Source: Chitinophaga pinensis (GTDB taxonomy: Bacteria; Bacteroidota; Bacteroidia; Chitinophagales; UBA10324). From it: a stretch of 35,274 bases of DNA. Made by a program: the position numbers and the translations under genes. Below are positions 26,606 through 33,243 of this stretch, piece after piece. The first letter of the stretch is position 1. Every line of letters starts with the position of its first letter. The notes beneath the pieces were generated by a model. It did not search any database. It saw only the letters and a list, made by a program, of their open reading frames with translations, and was not told the origin of the DNA. The stretch spans positions 1 to 35,274 of the forward strand of contig CAMDDP010000030.1 of NCBI GenBank assembly GCA_945892775.1, in the 5' to 3' direction.

Positions 26606-28279
26606 TTATTGACAAGATTGATTAAACTGACCCAACAACTGTAAGAAGTCAACATTATTGGTAATACCATCCTGGTTAATGTCAGTCGGGCAAGGTTGAA
26701 TTCCTGTAACTGCATTTAACAAGGTAGTATAGGTCCAGGTTGATAACCAGTTTTGACCGGTAGAAGCAAATGCTCCACGGTAAGCTGCAGTAGAATAAAA
26801 TCCATCAACAGGAGTTGAAATAAGTGAAGAGGTTAAAGCAGGATTCGGAACGGCATCAACACGCTGAGAAATTACATTGGTGGTGTTGTTTACTGTAAAT
26901 ACAGAACTGAAACCCGGAACAGATGAAACAGCTATGTTACCATCAGTTGTATAAAACTGAGCAGTATCAGAAGTAAGCACATTTGCAGGATTGCTTCCGA
27001 CAGTAATAGGGTTTGTGCAACCGATGAATGTGTTGCATTTTACTTTTAAACTGGCAGTAGTGTTTCCACCTGTGTTCGCCCAGTTGTGGTATGCTTCACT
27101 TGATACTCCGTTGATTGAGTTTACTCTGGTTCCCATAGACTTAACCATATTGAAACCATTTTTAAAGTTAGCGAATACTGAATTATAAATTTCTCCTTCA
27201 GTCAACTCTTTTGCATTGATACCTGCAATTGAACTGTTGTCAGAAGTCAAAGTTGTTTTGCTGTTGCCAATGAATGTTGCATTATAAATTACAGGATGCG
27301 AACGAGGAGTGTTGTTTGATTTCTGATCATCTCCATCACATTCCATTCCGTTATCACTATCCACACTTGCCGTGTTGTCGGTTTTCAAAACAAAAAGAAA
27401 TTGAACTCTTCCTTTCCATGCATCATCCCAGTCAAGATTGTCGTCGTTGCCGAATAGCATGGTTACATATTTCAAATCAACGGTTCCACCCCAAAACTCA
27501 ATACCATCATCAGCGCATGATACTATTTCAATGTGCTCGATAGTAGTGCCTCTTCCTACTGATCCAAGTGATAAAGCATTCAACTCACCGCCCACCTGCA
27601 ATATTGCACCTGCATGACGGATAGATACATACTTCAGAATTCCTGAGTTGTCGTTATCATCAAAAGAAGCAGGAGTAACGCCAAACTGATCTTTACTGTT
27701 TGATGATGCAAAACCTTCAAAAGTTCCAATACCGTCTGCAACGCAAAGGCGACCATCACCAACTCCTGGTTGAAATGGACCATTAGCCGCAAGTGTTAAA
27801 TTATTGGTTGCTTTTCCGGCAATGGAAACTCCACCCCATTGACCATTGCTGGCAATCGGGAATGTTCCGTCTAAATTATCGGCAGCAGCAGTAAATACAA
27901 TCTGGCAATCTTCAGTGCCCGAAGCAAAAATTTTACCTCCAACTTCAACTGTTAATGCAGTTGCGTTAGCAGCAGTTCCTGTGTTTCCTTTAATTACTGT
28001 ACCCGGTTGAATGGTTAACACTTTTCCGCTTGGTACATAAATCTTTTTGTCCAGTATCCATGTTTTGTCGCAGGTGAAAATGGTGTTTGCTGCGAGTAAT
28101 TCTCCATCAAGTGCACCACCATTAGTGGCGAGTGTTGATACAAGAACAGTTGGGCGCGATGCAACGGGAGGGCATCCGCAACTTGCGCCAAGGTTTGCCT
28201 GAGCAAAACCACTTGACACGAATGCAACGGCAAGAGTTGCCGAAGCAAGAAATTTTGTGATTGTTTTGTTTGGTTTCAT
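26606..28279 (-). CDS. Secreted beta-helix-like protein with dockerin-like C-terminus
   Basis: 557 residues. A signal peptide (~1-26, FVSSGFAQ) precedes a region with CDKTWILDKKIYVPSGKVLTIQPGTVIKG, VEVGGKIFASGTEDCQIVFT, WGGVSIAGKA and later CADDGIEFWGG, the look of a right-handed parallel beta-helix found in many secreted Bacteroidota proteins. The final ~28 residues contain DINQDGITNNVDFLQLLGQFNQSC, one dockerin-like Ca2+-binding repeat. Unlike its two downstream neighbours it has no recognisable T9SS sorting domain. It is the first gene of the minus-strand cluster. Function is unknown; databases often carry misleading labels such as multidrug transporter for such proteins. A weak -7-like CATGTTTG lies in the 5' region. 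Confidence 0.85.
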   Translation of the reverse strand: MKPNKTITKFLASATLAVAFVSSGFAQANLGASCGCPPVASRPTVLVSTLATNGGALDGELLAANTIFTCDKTWILDKKIYVPSGKVLTIQPGTVIKGNTGTAANATALTVEVGGKIFASGTEDCQIVFTAAADNLDGTFPIASNGQWGGVSIAGKATNNLTLAANGPFQPGVGDGRLCVADGIGTFEGFASSNSKDQFGVTPASFDDNDNSGILKYVSIRHAGAILQVGGELNALSLGSVGRGTTIEHIEIVSCADDGIEFWGGTVDLKYVTMLFGNDDNLDWDDAWKGRVQFLFVLKTDNTASVDSDNGMECDGDDQKSNNTPRSHPVIYNATFIGNSKTTLTSDNSSIAGINAKELTEGEIYNSVFANFKNGFNMVKSMGTRVNSINGVSSEAYHNWANTGGNTTASLKVKCNTFIGCTNPITVGSNPANVLTSDTAQFYTTDGNIAVSSVPGFSSVFTVNNTTNVISQRVDAVPNPALTSSLISTPVDGFYSTAAYRGAFASTGQNWLSTWTYTTLLNAVTGIQPCPTDINQDGITNNVDFLQLLGQFNQSCQ

Positions 28280-28410
28280 TTGGTTTGATTTTTTTATGCA
28301 TCTTTTTTAATGCGATGCAAACATGCAGACCGTACATTATGCTAATTTGTTTTTGATATAATTTAATAGTTATTGTGGTGTAAACGAGGTGTGAACGAGT
28401 GGATTATAAA

Positions 28411-28479
28411 GGGACGAGGGAGAGGGACGAGGGAGAGGGAGAGGGACGAAGGACGAGAGAGAGGGAGACGGGGCGAGGG
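28411..28479 (+). repeat. G-rich purine tract, possible G-quadruplex
   Basis: At least six GGG runs (28411, 28418, 28424, 28431, 28437, 28443) are separated by 3-4 bases, built from gggacga and gggaga units, with more G runs to 28479. This meets the usual G3+N1-7 pattern for quadruplex formation on the plus strand. It lies upstream of the minus-strand beta-helix gene, in DNA otherwise AT-rich. Confidence 0.8.
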
Positions 28480-28506
28480 ATTGATGTGATTATGATGATG
28501 TTTGAA

Positions 28507-28529
28507 TTTCCGACTCCGGGGTCCGGAAT
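28507..28529. repeat. Imperfect GC-rich inverted repeat
   Basis: ttccgac ... gtccggaa can pair with one bulge around a short loop. It lies between the G-rich tract and the 22-bp array. Its role is unknown. Confidence 0.4.
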
Positions 28530-28568
28530 GTTTCATCGGTTGCAAGACGAACGGAACTGTGCTATTTA

Positions 28569-28809
28569 TTACAGCGAGGTGGTACATTTATTACAGCTAC
28601 CCGATATACCGATTACAGCTACCCGATATATTAATTACAGCCACCCGATATGTTTGTTACAGCCACCCGATATACCGATTACAGCTACCCGATATACTGA
28701 TTACCCCTACCCGATATGCCAATTACAGCCACCCGATATATTGATTACAGGCACCCGATATACTAATTACACCTTGGGGGATGGTGGTTACAGCTACCCG
28801 ATATATTCT
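28569..28809 (+). repeat. 22-bp tandem repeat array (about 11 units)
   Basis: Consensus ttacagcYacccgatataNNNa, with units starting at 28569, 28591, 28613, 28635, 28657, 28679, 28701, 28723, 28745, 28767 and 28788. The first unit and the one at 28767 (21 bp) are degenerate; the others keep acccgata(t). There are no unique spacers, so it is not a CRISPR array. The period is not a multiple of 3, so the open frame across it is not a plausible protein. The array sits in the 684-bp gap between genes. Confidence 0.92.
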
Positions 28810-28896
28810 TTACCCGTTGAAATTTTATTTTTTACACCCAAACTGTTATTTGTCAGGGGAAAAGCTGAGAATAGTAATGGTTAGTGCTGAGATTGA

Positions 28897-28919
28897 TTTC
28901 ATCCTATGGGATGAAAATG
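28897..28919. repeat. Short inverted repeat before the 316-residue gene
   Basis: tttcatcc-tat-gggatgaaaa forms an 8-bp dyad about 45 bp before the ATG at 28964, a place suited to an operator. There is no other support. Confidence 0.3.
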
Positions 28920-28963
28920 ATCTGATGGTTTAGTGAAATTTTTGTGGCACAAAACAAAATTTT

Positions 28964-29914
28964 ATGCCAGCTACAACAAAACCCATTTACGACTGCACTC
29001 AGAGAGAATTAATTTCTACCAGCAGAACGATCGTTCAGAGTCTGGAGGATAACCTTGCTGAATTTACTGCTTACAAAGCAAAGTATGATGCTGCATTTGT
29101 TGCGGCGCGACGAGCGCGGATAGATGCGGCTGAAGCAATGCCGGATGAAGAAATGCGGAGCGGCGCGGGTGAACTATTGCGTGTGCAACTGATTCCTTTG
29201 AACAGAACATGCCTAAATGATTTTCAGGATTTGAAGGGATACATTGATGATGTGTTTTTGAAAGATGAACGGAAGAGTCAGTATGAAATGGCGGGTGCGC
29301 GTTATTATGAACAGGGGTTGAACGAAAACTGGGAGAGCACGAAACAAATGACGGTGAACATGAATATTTACATAGCTGCTAACACCGTGTTTTTATCAAA
29401 TGGCGGAGCAAATATGCCAGCGGGTTTTCCGGCGCGATGCATAGCGGATGCTATTGCATTTAATGATAAGTATGAATTGTTTAAGACAGCCACACAAACA
29501 GGTGTGGCAACTGAAGATAAAATTGTGGCGAACAATACTGTTTATACAGAAGTGCTCGACATCTGTAAGGACGGACAAAAAGTTTTCAGGAGTGATGCAG
29601 GTAAGGCGAATTTATTTGTTTGGAATACAGTGCTTGATGTGATTACTCCTCCGGGAAGTGCAGGACTGAAAGTTACCGTGTTGATAGATGAAACGGGATT
29701 GCCGGGAGTGGGTGCGGAAGTGCTGATACAAAAACAAGGCGACCCTGTATCGCAAACAAAAACGGTGGATGCTGATGGTGTTGCAGAATTTACTCCGCTT
29801 GACCCGGGGCGCTACAGATATGTGGTGACTCTTGCCGGAAGACAAACGGAGACCGGCGAAAAAGATGTGAATGCGGGAACCGGTGCGAGGTTGGAAGTAC
29901 GAATGAAAATATAA
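28964..29914 (+). CDS. Hypothetical protein with C-terminal carboxypeptidase-regulatory-like domain
   Basis: 316 residues with no signal peptide or membrane helix. The N-terminal ~230 residues are mostly helical and charged (SLEDNLAEFTAYKAKYDAAF, ARRARIDAAEAMPDEEMRS, then FNDKYELFKTATQTGVATEDK), which I do not recognise. The last ~85 residues (LKVTVLIDETGLPGVGAEVLIQKQGD...VDADGVAEFTPLDPGRYRYVVTLAG) look like a carboxypeptidase regulatory-like/Ig-type beta domain, often used for binding or scaffolding. Codons look more GC-rich than in neighbouring genes. It lies among repeats and is followed by a small DNA-binding-like protein gene, so it may belong to an acquired segment. An imperfect -7 (AATTTTTG, 28937-28944) is near the start. 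Confidence 0.75.
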   Translation: MPATTKPIYDCTQRELISTSRTIVQSLEDNLAEFTAYKAKYDAAFVAARRARIDAAEAMPDEEMRSGAGELLRVQLIPLNRTCLNDFQDLKGYIDDVFLKDERKSQYEMAGARYYEQGLNENWESTKQMTVNMNIYIAANTVFLSNGGANMPAGFPARCIADAIAFNDKYELFKTATQTGVATEDKIVANNTVYTEVLDICKDGQKVFRSDAGKANLFVWNTVLDVITPPGSAGLKVTVLIDETGLPGVGAEVLIQKQGDPVSQTKTVDADGVAEFTPLDPGRYRYVVTLAGRQTETGEKDVNAGTGARLEVRMKI

Positions 29915-30046
29915 GATTTAAGATTTTTGAATTGAGATTTTAGAATATTTAGGAATTAAGATTTAGTTCGTTTTTATTTTTTGTTTTTTATTGAACTCAT
30001 GAATGCTAAAGCATTTTAGATTATTGAAGATTGAATGATTGATGGA

Positions 30047-30078
30047 GCCCCGATGGATTTTTTCTGTCGGGGTTTTTT
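30047..30078 (+). terminator. Terminator after the 316-residue gene
   Basis: ccccga (30048-30053) pairs with tcgggg (30067-30072) around a 13-nt loop, followed by a T run. The stem is short but GC-rich. The rest of the 29915-30160 gap is AT-rich and shows nothing else clear. Confidence 0.75.
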
Positions 30079-30160
30079 GTTTTAATAATTTATTGCTGTG
30101 TGTTTCGATTTGGTTTTTTCTCCAAGGTGAAATGTGCTGAAACCAAAACGATAAACATAT

Positions 30161-30496
30161 ATGGCGAAGGAGAAAAAGAAACGAGTTGAGGACAAGGAAA
30201 GAAGGCTATGCCGAATTATGTTTCAGTGGAACAGGGCGATGCGGGTGAGGAAGATTATGAACACAAAGAAATATTCTGTTGCTGACCTGGCAGGCGCAAC
30301 GGGAAAGAGTGCCCAGAGTATTGACAAATTTTTAACCGGAACTCAGGAAGCAGGGGAATATTATTTGAAAGAGATCGCGGTTGCGCTTGGGGTTACGATA
30401 GGTGTGATGACGGATTTTGAAAACAAGGTGCATCATGAATTTGTGGATGTGATTAAGGATGGGAGGAAGGAGAGGAAGGGGAAGAAAAAGAAATGA
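30161..30496 (+). CDS. Small basic helix-turn-helix (XRE-like) protein
   Basis: 111 residues with very basic ends (AKEKKKRVEDKERR at the start, KDGRKERKGKKKK at the end). Between them a helix-turn-helix-like block (~35-90) reads YSVADLAGATGKSAQSIDKFLTG then YYLKEIAVALGVTIGVMTDFE, the spacing of an XRE/Cro-type DNA-binding domain (helix, turn, recognition helix, then two supporting helices). No effector domain is present. The role is probably a regulator of its own region or a nucleoid-type protein. It is downstream of the 316-residue gene and separated from it by a terminator. REP-like hairpins start 5 bp after its stop. Confidence 0.7.
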   Translation: MAKEKKKRVEDKERRLCRIMFQWNRAMRVRKIMNTKKYSVADLAGATGKSAQSIDKFLTGTQEAGEYYLKEIAVALGVTIGVMTDFENKVHHEFVDVIKDGRKERKGKKKK

Positions 30497-30502
30497 TAAA
30501 AC

Positions 30503-30601
30503 CGACTGCAAGTCGTAACATTTTTAACAACGCGGCTGCAAGCCGCGCTGAACGGAGTCGGTTACAAACCGGATGTTTTATTGGAGCACGGTTGCAAACC
30601 T
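30503..30601. repeat. Four REP-like covarying hairpins
   Basis: Four short hairpins share the plan stem-(G/A)CA-stem: cgact-gca-agtcg (30503-30515), cgcggct-gca-agccgcg (30531-30547), cggtt-aca-aaccg (30559-30571) and ggtt-gca-aacc (30590-30600). Stem bases differ but change in pairs, while the loop stays. Centres are 26-30 bp apart. This resembles repetitive extragenic palindromes mobilised by REP-associated tyrosine transposases. Confidence 0.7.
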
Positions 30602-30602
30602 T

Positions 30603-30630
30603 GCCCAGCGGGCATCTGCTTGTCGGCAGA
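30603..30630. repeat. Two small GC-rich hairpins
   Basis: gccc-agc-gggc (30603-30613) and tctgc-ttgtcg-gcaga (30615-30630) follow the REP-like cluster and may be part of the same intergenic repeat. They also lie downstream of arsR on the minus strand and could help end that operon, although no strong T run follows. Confidence 0.45.
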
Positions 30631-30661
30631 AAAATTAGCTGGGAGAATAAAGAAAGCTGAC

Positions 30662-30775
30662 TTATCTTTTATCGGGGCAACAATCGCTTTCTTTTTTGTA
30701 GAGATAAAAAAGTGAGTTGAGAAGAACTTGCGCTTCGTTCCAAGTTTTTTCACGGATGCAATAACAGGTTGTGTT
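30662..30775 (-). pseudogene. Detached C-terminal part of arsR
   Basis: Directly after the TGA at 30776-30778 the same minus-strand frame reads NTTCYCIREKTWNEAQVLLN, then SLFYLYKKESDCCPDKR, ending at TAA (30662-30664). The CYCI...W.EA...L pattern is what ArsR-family proteins carry after the wing, so this is the missing end of the preceding gene. One base change (TGA to GGA, Gly) would restore a 113-residue protein. Confidence 0.78.
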
Positions 30776-31003
30776 TCATTCTATGTCGCCTTTAATAAGT
30801 CCTGCATCTTTTAAAACTTTCAGATGTTGTGATACGGTTGATTGTGTCAATGGAATTTCGTCAACTATGTCTCCGCAAATACATTGTTGTTTGTCAATCA
30901 TAAATTCAAGTATGGCAATTCGCGCAGGGTGCGCCATTGCTTTTGTGAGTTCAGCCATGCGAAGTTGTTTCTTGGTGAACTCATCGGTTTTGGTTGTTCC
31001 CAT
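30776..31003 (-). CDS. arsR: ArsR-family transcriptional repressor, truncated by in-frame TGA
   Basis: 75 residues of an ArsR/SmtB winged-helix regulator: ELTKAMAHPARIAILEFMI, then QQCICGDIVDEIPLTQSTVSQHLKVLKDAGLIKGDIE. The CxCGDIV pair of Cys lies near the helix where arsenic-sensing members carry metalloid-binding Cys. The product stops in the first strand of the wing; family members are usually 100-115 residues. The rest of the domain is still encoded in frame after the TGA. Loss of the wing's second strand and the dimer helix should weaken DNA binding or dimer formation, possibly leaving the operon unrepressed. The gene starts 1 bp after the arsC stop and is the last of the pst-ars operon. 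Confidence 0.85.
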   Translation of the reverse strand: MGTTKTDEFTKKQLRMAELTKAMAHPARIAILEFMIDKQQCICGDIVDEIPLTQSTVSQHLKVLKDAGLIKGDIE

Positions 31004-31004
31004 T

Positions 31005-31439
31005 TTAATTTTCTGATTTAATTTTTTCTATGAACTCAAGAACGGCTTGTCTGATTTGGTCGCGGACTTTGCGTGTCTGCTCTAATTTTTCTTCGTGTGT
31101 TCCTGTGAACTTTGAAGGGTCGGGGAATGACCAATTTATTTTTTCATTCATTCCTGGAAATATGGGGCAACGGTCGGATGCTTCTTTATCGCATACGGTT
31201 ACTACATACTGAAATATTTTTCCCTGTTTGAAATAATCGAATACTCCGTGTGTAGTGTTCATTGAAATGTTAATGCCTTCTTCTTTCATTACTTCAATGG
31301 CAAGCGGATTGAGTGTGCCGGGTTCAAGTCCTGCACTATCTGTAATGAAATCATCACCGCCAAATTTTTTAAGATACGCTTCTGCCATCTGGCTTCGTGC
31401 GCTGTTGTGAACGCAGAGGAATAAAACTTTTGTTATCAT
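31005..31439 (-). CDS. arsC: Arsenate reductase, thioredoxin-coupled type (LMW phosphatase fold)
   Basis: 144 residues with the low-molecular-weight phosphatase loop at the N-terminus, Cys9-X5-Arg15 in [15 protein letters not shown]. Two more Cys, 83 and 91 ([17 protein letters not shown]), fit the relay cysteines of thioredoxin-dependent ArsC, which reduces arsenate to arsenite in the cytoplasm. The FPDP motif (~110) supplies the general acid Asp. The Cys spacing is one residue wider than the CX6C I recall for the Staphylococcus enzyme. It starts 10 bp after pstA and runs into arsR, so it is co-transcribed with phosphate uptake genes. No arsenite exporter (ArsB or Acr3) lies in the window. 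A protein-tyrosine phosphatase role is less likely because all three Cys are present. Confidence 0.92.
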   Translation of the reverse strand: MITKVLFLCVHNSARSQMAEAYLKKFGGDDFITDSAGLEPGTLNPLAIEVMKEEGINISMNTTHGVFDYFKQGKIFQYVVTVCDKEASDRCPIFPGMNEKINWSFPDPSKFTGTHEEKLEQTRKVRDQIRQAVLEFIEKIKSEN

Positions 31440-31449
31440 AATTTATGTT

Positions 31450-32307
31450 TTAATATTTAACTCGTTTTTTAATTCGTAAGTAAACTGCTATTGCATTCAT
31501 GAGGAAAACAAAGCAAAGTAAAATAATAATTCCGGCAGAGGCATTAATTAAAAATGCTTTTTGCGGACGGGAAACCCAATTGAAAATTTGAATTGGCAAA
31601 ACTGTGAAATCGGAAGTTGGTGAATTGGGAACGAAAGGCACATACGCTAATGCGCCTACCACAATTAACGGTGCTGCTTCGCCAATGGCGCGTGAAAGTG
31701 CGATGATGATGCCTGTAATGATGCCGCTTGATGCTGCGGGTAAAACTGTCATGCGGACGGTTTGCCATTTGCTTGCGCCTAAAGCGTAGGATGCTTCGGA
31801 TAAAGATTTTGGAACTGCTTTGACGGCTTCGCGTGTGGCAACAATTATGATTGGCAAAATGAGTAGTCCTAATGTTAATGCTCCTGTGAGAATGCTTCCG
31901 CCTAATTTCATCTGGTAGCCGAAAATTTCTAATCCAAGTAATCCATAAATAATTGAAGGCACTCCTGCAAGGTTTGCAATGTTGAGTTCAACGATGCGCC
32001 CGAACCAAGATTTTTTTGCATACATTTCTAAATAGATTGCTGCACCGATACCGATAGGAATTGCGATGAGTGCTGTCATTACCATTATCCAAATAGTTCC
32101 CATGAGAGCGGAAATGATTCCTGCATTTTCGGCAACACGCGAAGGATAATTTTTAATGAAGTCCCAACTTAACCGTGCAAAACCATTGTGCAAAATGTTT
32201 CCGATAAAAATTGCAAGCATGAGCAACCCGAAAAAAGTGCAGAACAAACCGAAGTATTTGAATGCTTCGTCTTTGAATATTTTAAATTTGTTATAGTATC
32301 TACTCAT
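31450..32307 (-). CDS. pstA: Phosphate ABC transporter permease PstA
   Basis: 286 residues from the ATG at 32307 (MSRYYNKFKIFKDEAFKYFG). A longer reading to 32370 would overlap pstC by 71 bp and add a Ser/Thr-rich stretch, so it is rejected. Six membrane segments are visible, with the ABC permease EAA-type loop ASYALGASKWQTVRMTVLPAASSGIITGI (~185-213). NLAGVPSIIYGLLGLEIFG matches PstA. It forms the inner-membrane channel with PstC for high-affinity phosphate import. Start and pstC stop overlap by 8 bp (atgagtag), which suggests translational coupling. In place of the usual downstream pstB ATPase gene, arsC follows after 10 bp. Confidence 0.94.
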   Translation of the reverse strand: MSRYYNKFKIFKDEAFKYFGLFCTFFGLLMLAIFIGNILHNGFARLSWDFIKNYPSRVAENAGIISALMGTIWIMVMTALIAIPIGIGAAIYLEMYAKKSWFGRIVELNIANLAGVPSIIYGLLGLEIFGYQMKLGGSILTGALTLGLLILPIIIVATREAVKAVPKSLSEASYALGASKWQTVRMTVLPAASSGIITGIIIALSRAIGEAAPLIVVGALAYVPFVPNSPTSDFTVLPIQIFNWVSRPQKAFLINASAGIIILLCFVFLMNAIAVYLRIKKRVKY

Positions 32308-33181
32308 ACTTGCGGTGGAATTTTTTGTTGAACCAGTAACCGATGTTGTTGAGTAAAAAAGTAAATACAAAAAGCGTGATGCCTGCTGCGAATATTGTGC
32401 GATACTCTAAAGAGTTTTGCGGAACATCGCCTAAACTTATTTGCACGATGTAAGTAGTGATTGTTTCAATCGGCACTAACGGATTTGCAGTGAGTCGCGG
32501 TTGCTGCCCTGCTGCAACTGCAACAATCATGGTTTCGCCTACCGCGCGGGAAATGGCAAGTATGATGGAAACAATAATTCCTGAAGCTGCTGAAGGAATG
32601 ATAACGCGAAATGCAGTTTGCAAACGACTTGCGCCTAATGCAAGAGAAGCGTGACGCAATGAAACGGGAACTGCTGCAATTGCATCATCGCTTAAAGAAG
32701 ATATGTATGGAATAATCATGATGCCCATTACGAAACCTGCGGACAGGGAATTGAAACCTGACATTGTTGGAATGAGGGTTTGCAAGAAAGGTGTTACAAC
32801 GGTGAGTGCGAAAAATCCATAGACAACTGTTGGAACTGCTGCAAGCAGTTCAAGAATTGGTTTGATTATGGTTTTGAAATTCCGGTGCGCGTATTCGTTA
32901 AGATAAATTGCAATGGTTAATCCGATGGGTAATGCCACTGCAATAGCAATGAATGATGTGAGCAAAGTTCCTGCAAGCAGTGGCATGATGCCAAAATGTT
33001 TGTCGGCAAAGAGTGGTGTCCATTGTGTGTCGGTAAGAAAATCTATTATTGATACCTGTGAGAAAAAAATAATTGATTCGGAAATTAAAACATAAAGTAT
33101 TCCTGCAGTTGTGAGCACGGTAATGAGTGCGCACAATGCAAGAAAGAAAACAATTATTTTCTCTTTGATAACCTGATTCAT
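32300..33181 (-). CDS. pstC: Phosphate ABC transporter permease PstC
   Basis: 293 residues with six membrane segments. KHFGIMPLLAGTLLTSFIAIAVALPIGL is typical of PstC, and the cytoplasmic EAA loop reads ASLALGASRLQTAFRVIIPSAASGIIVSI (~183-211). It pairs with PstA in the PstSCAB high-affinity phosphate importer. It lies 62 bp after pstS, with a stable hairpin in the gap, and overlaps pstA by 8 bp. Length is slightly short but complete. Confidence 0.94.
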   Translation of the reverse strand: MNQVIKEKIIVFFLALCALITVLTTAGILYVLISESIIFFSQVSIIDFLTDTQWTPLFADKHFGIMPLLAGTLLTSFIAIAVALPIGLTIAIYLNEYAHRNFKTIIKPILELLAAVPTVVYGFFALTVVTPFLQTLIPTMSGFNSLSAGFVMGIMIIPYISSLSDDAIAAVPVSLRHASLALGASRLQTAFRVIIPSAASGIIVSIILAISRAVGETMIVAVAAGQQPRLTANPLVPIETITTYIVQISLGDVPQNSLEYRTIFAAGITLFVFTFLLNNIGYWFNKKFHRKYE

Positions 33182-33191
33182 CTTTGAAATT

Positions 33192-33222
33192 AAAGCAGCA
33201 CCCCGAAAGGAGATGCTGCTTT
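33192..33222. other. Hairpin between pstS and pstC
   Basis: aaagcagca (33192-33200) pairs with tgctgcttt (33214-33222) around a 13-nt loop. On the plus strand it runs into T's like a terminator, but the operon is read on the minus strand, where only a weak T-rich sequence follows. It may protect the upstream pstS message or partly stop transcription, raising PstS relative to the permeases. Confidence 0.65.
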
Positions 33223-33243
33223 TTTTAAACTAAAAATGAAAAA

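Noticed and set aside
28569-28809. CRISPR array
   Set aside because: The units touch each other with no unique spacers, the period is only 22 bp, and no cas gene is in the window.
28399-28884. Open frame of 161 codons across the G-rich tract and the 22-bp array
   Set aside because: It exists only because the repeats contain no stop. The 22-bp period shifts frame each unit, the peptide is low-complexity, and no start signal or family is seen.
30562-30753. 63-codon minus-strand frame downstream of arsR
   Set aside because: It covers the REP-like hairpins and the arsR tail in another frame; the arsR-tail frame is the meaningful one.
32308-32370. Longer start for pstA
   Set aside because: It would overlap pstC by 71 bp and add a non-conserved Ser/Thr-rich stretch; the ATG at 32307 gives the usual 8-bp coupled overlap.
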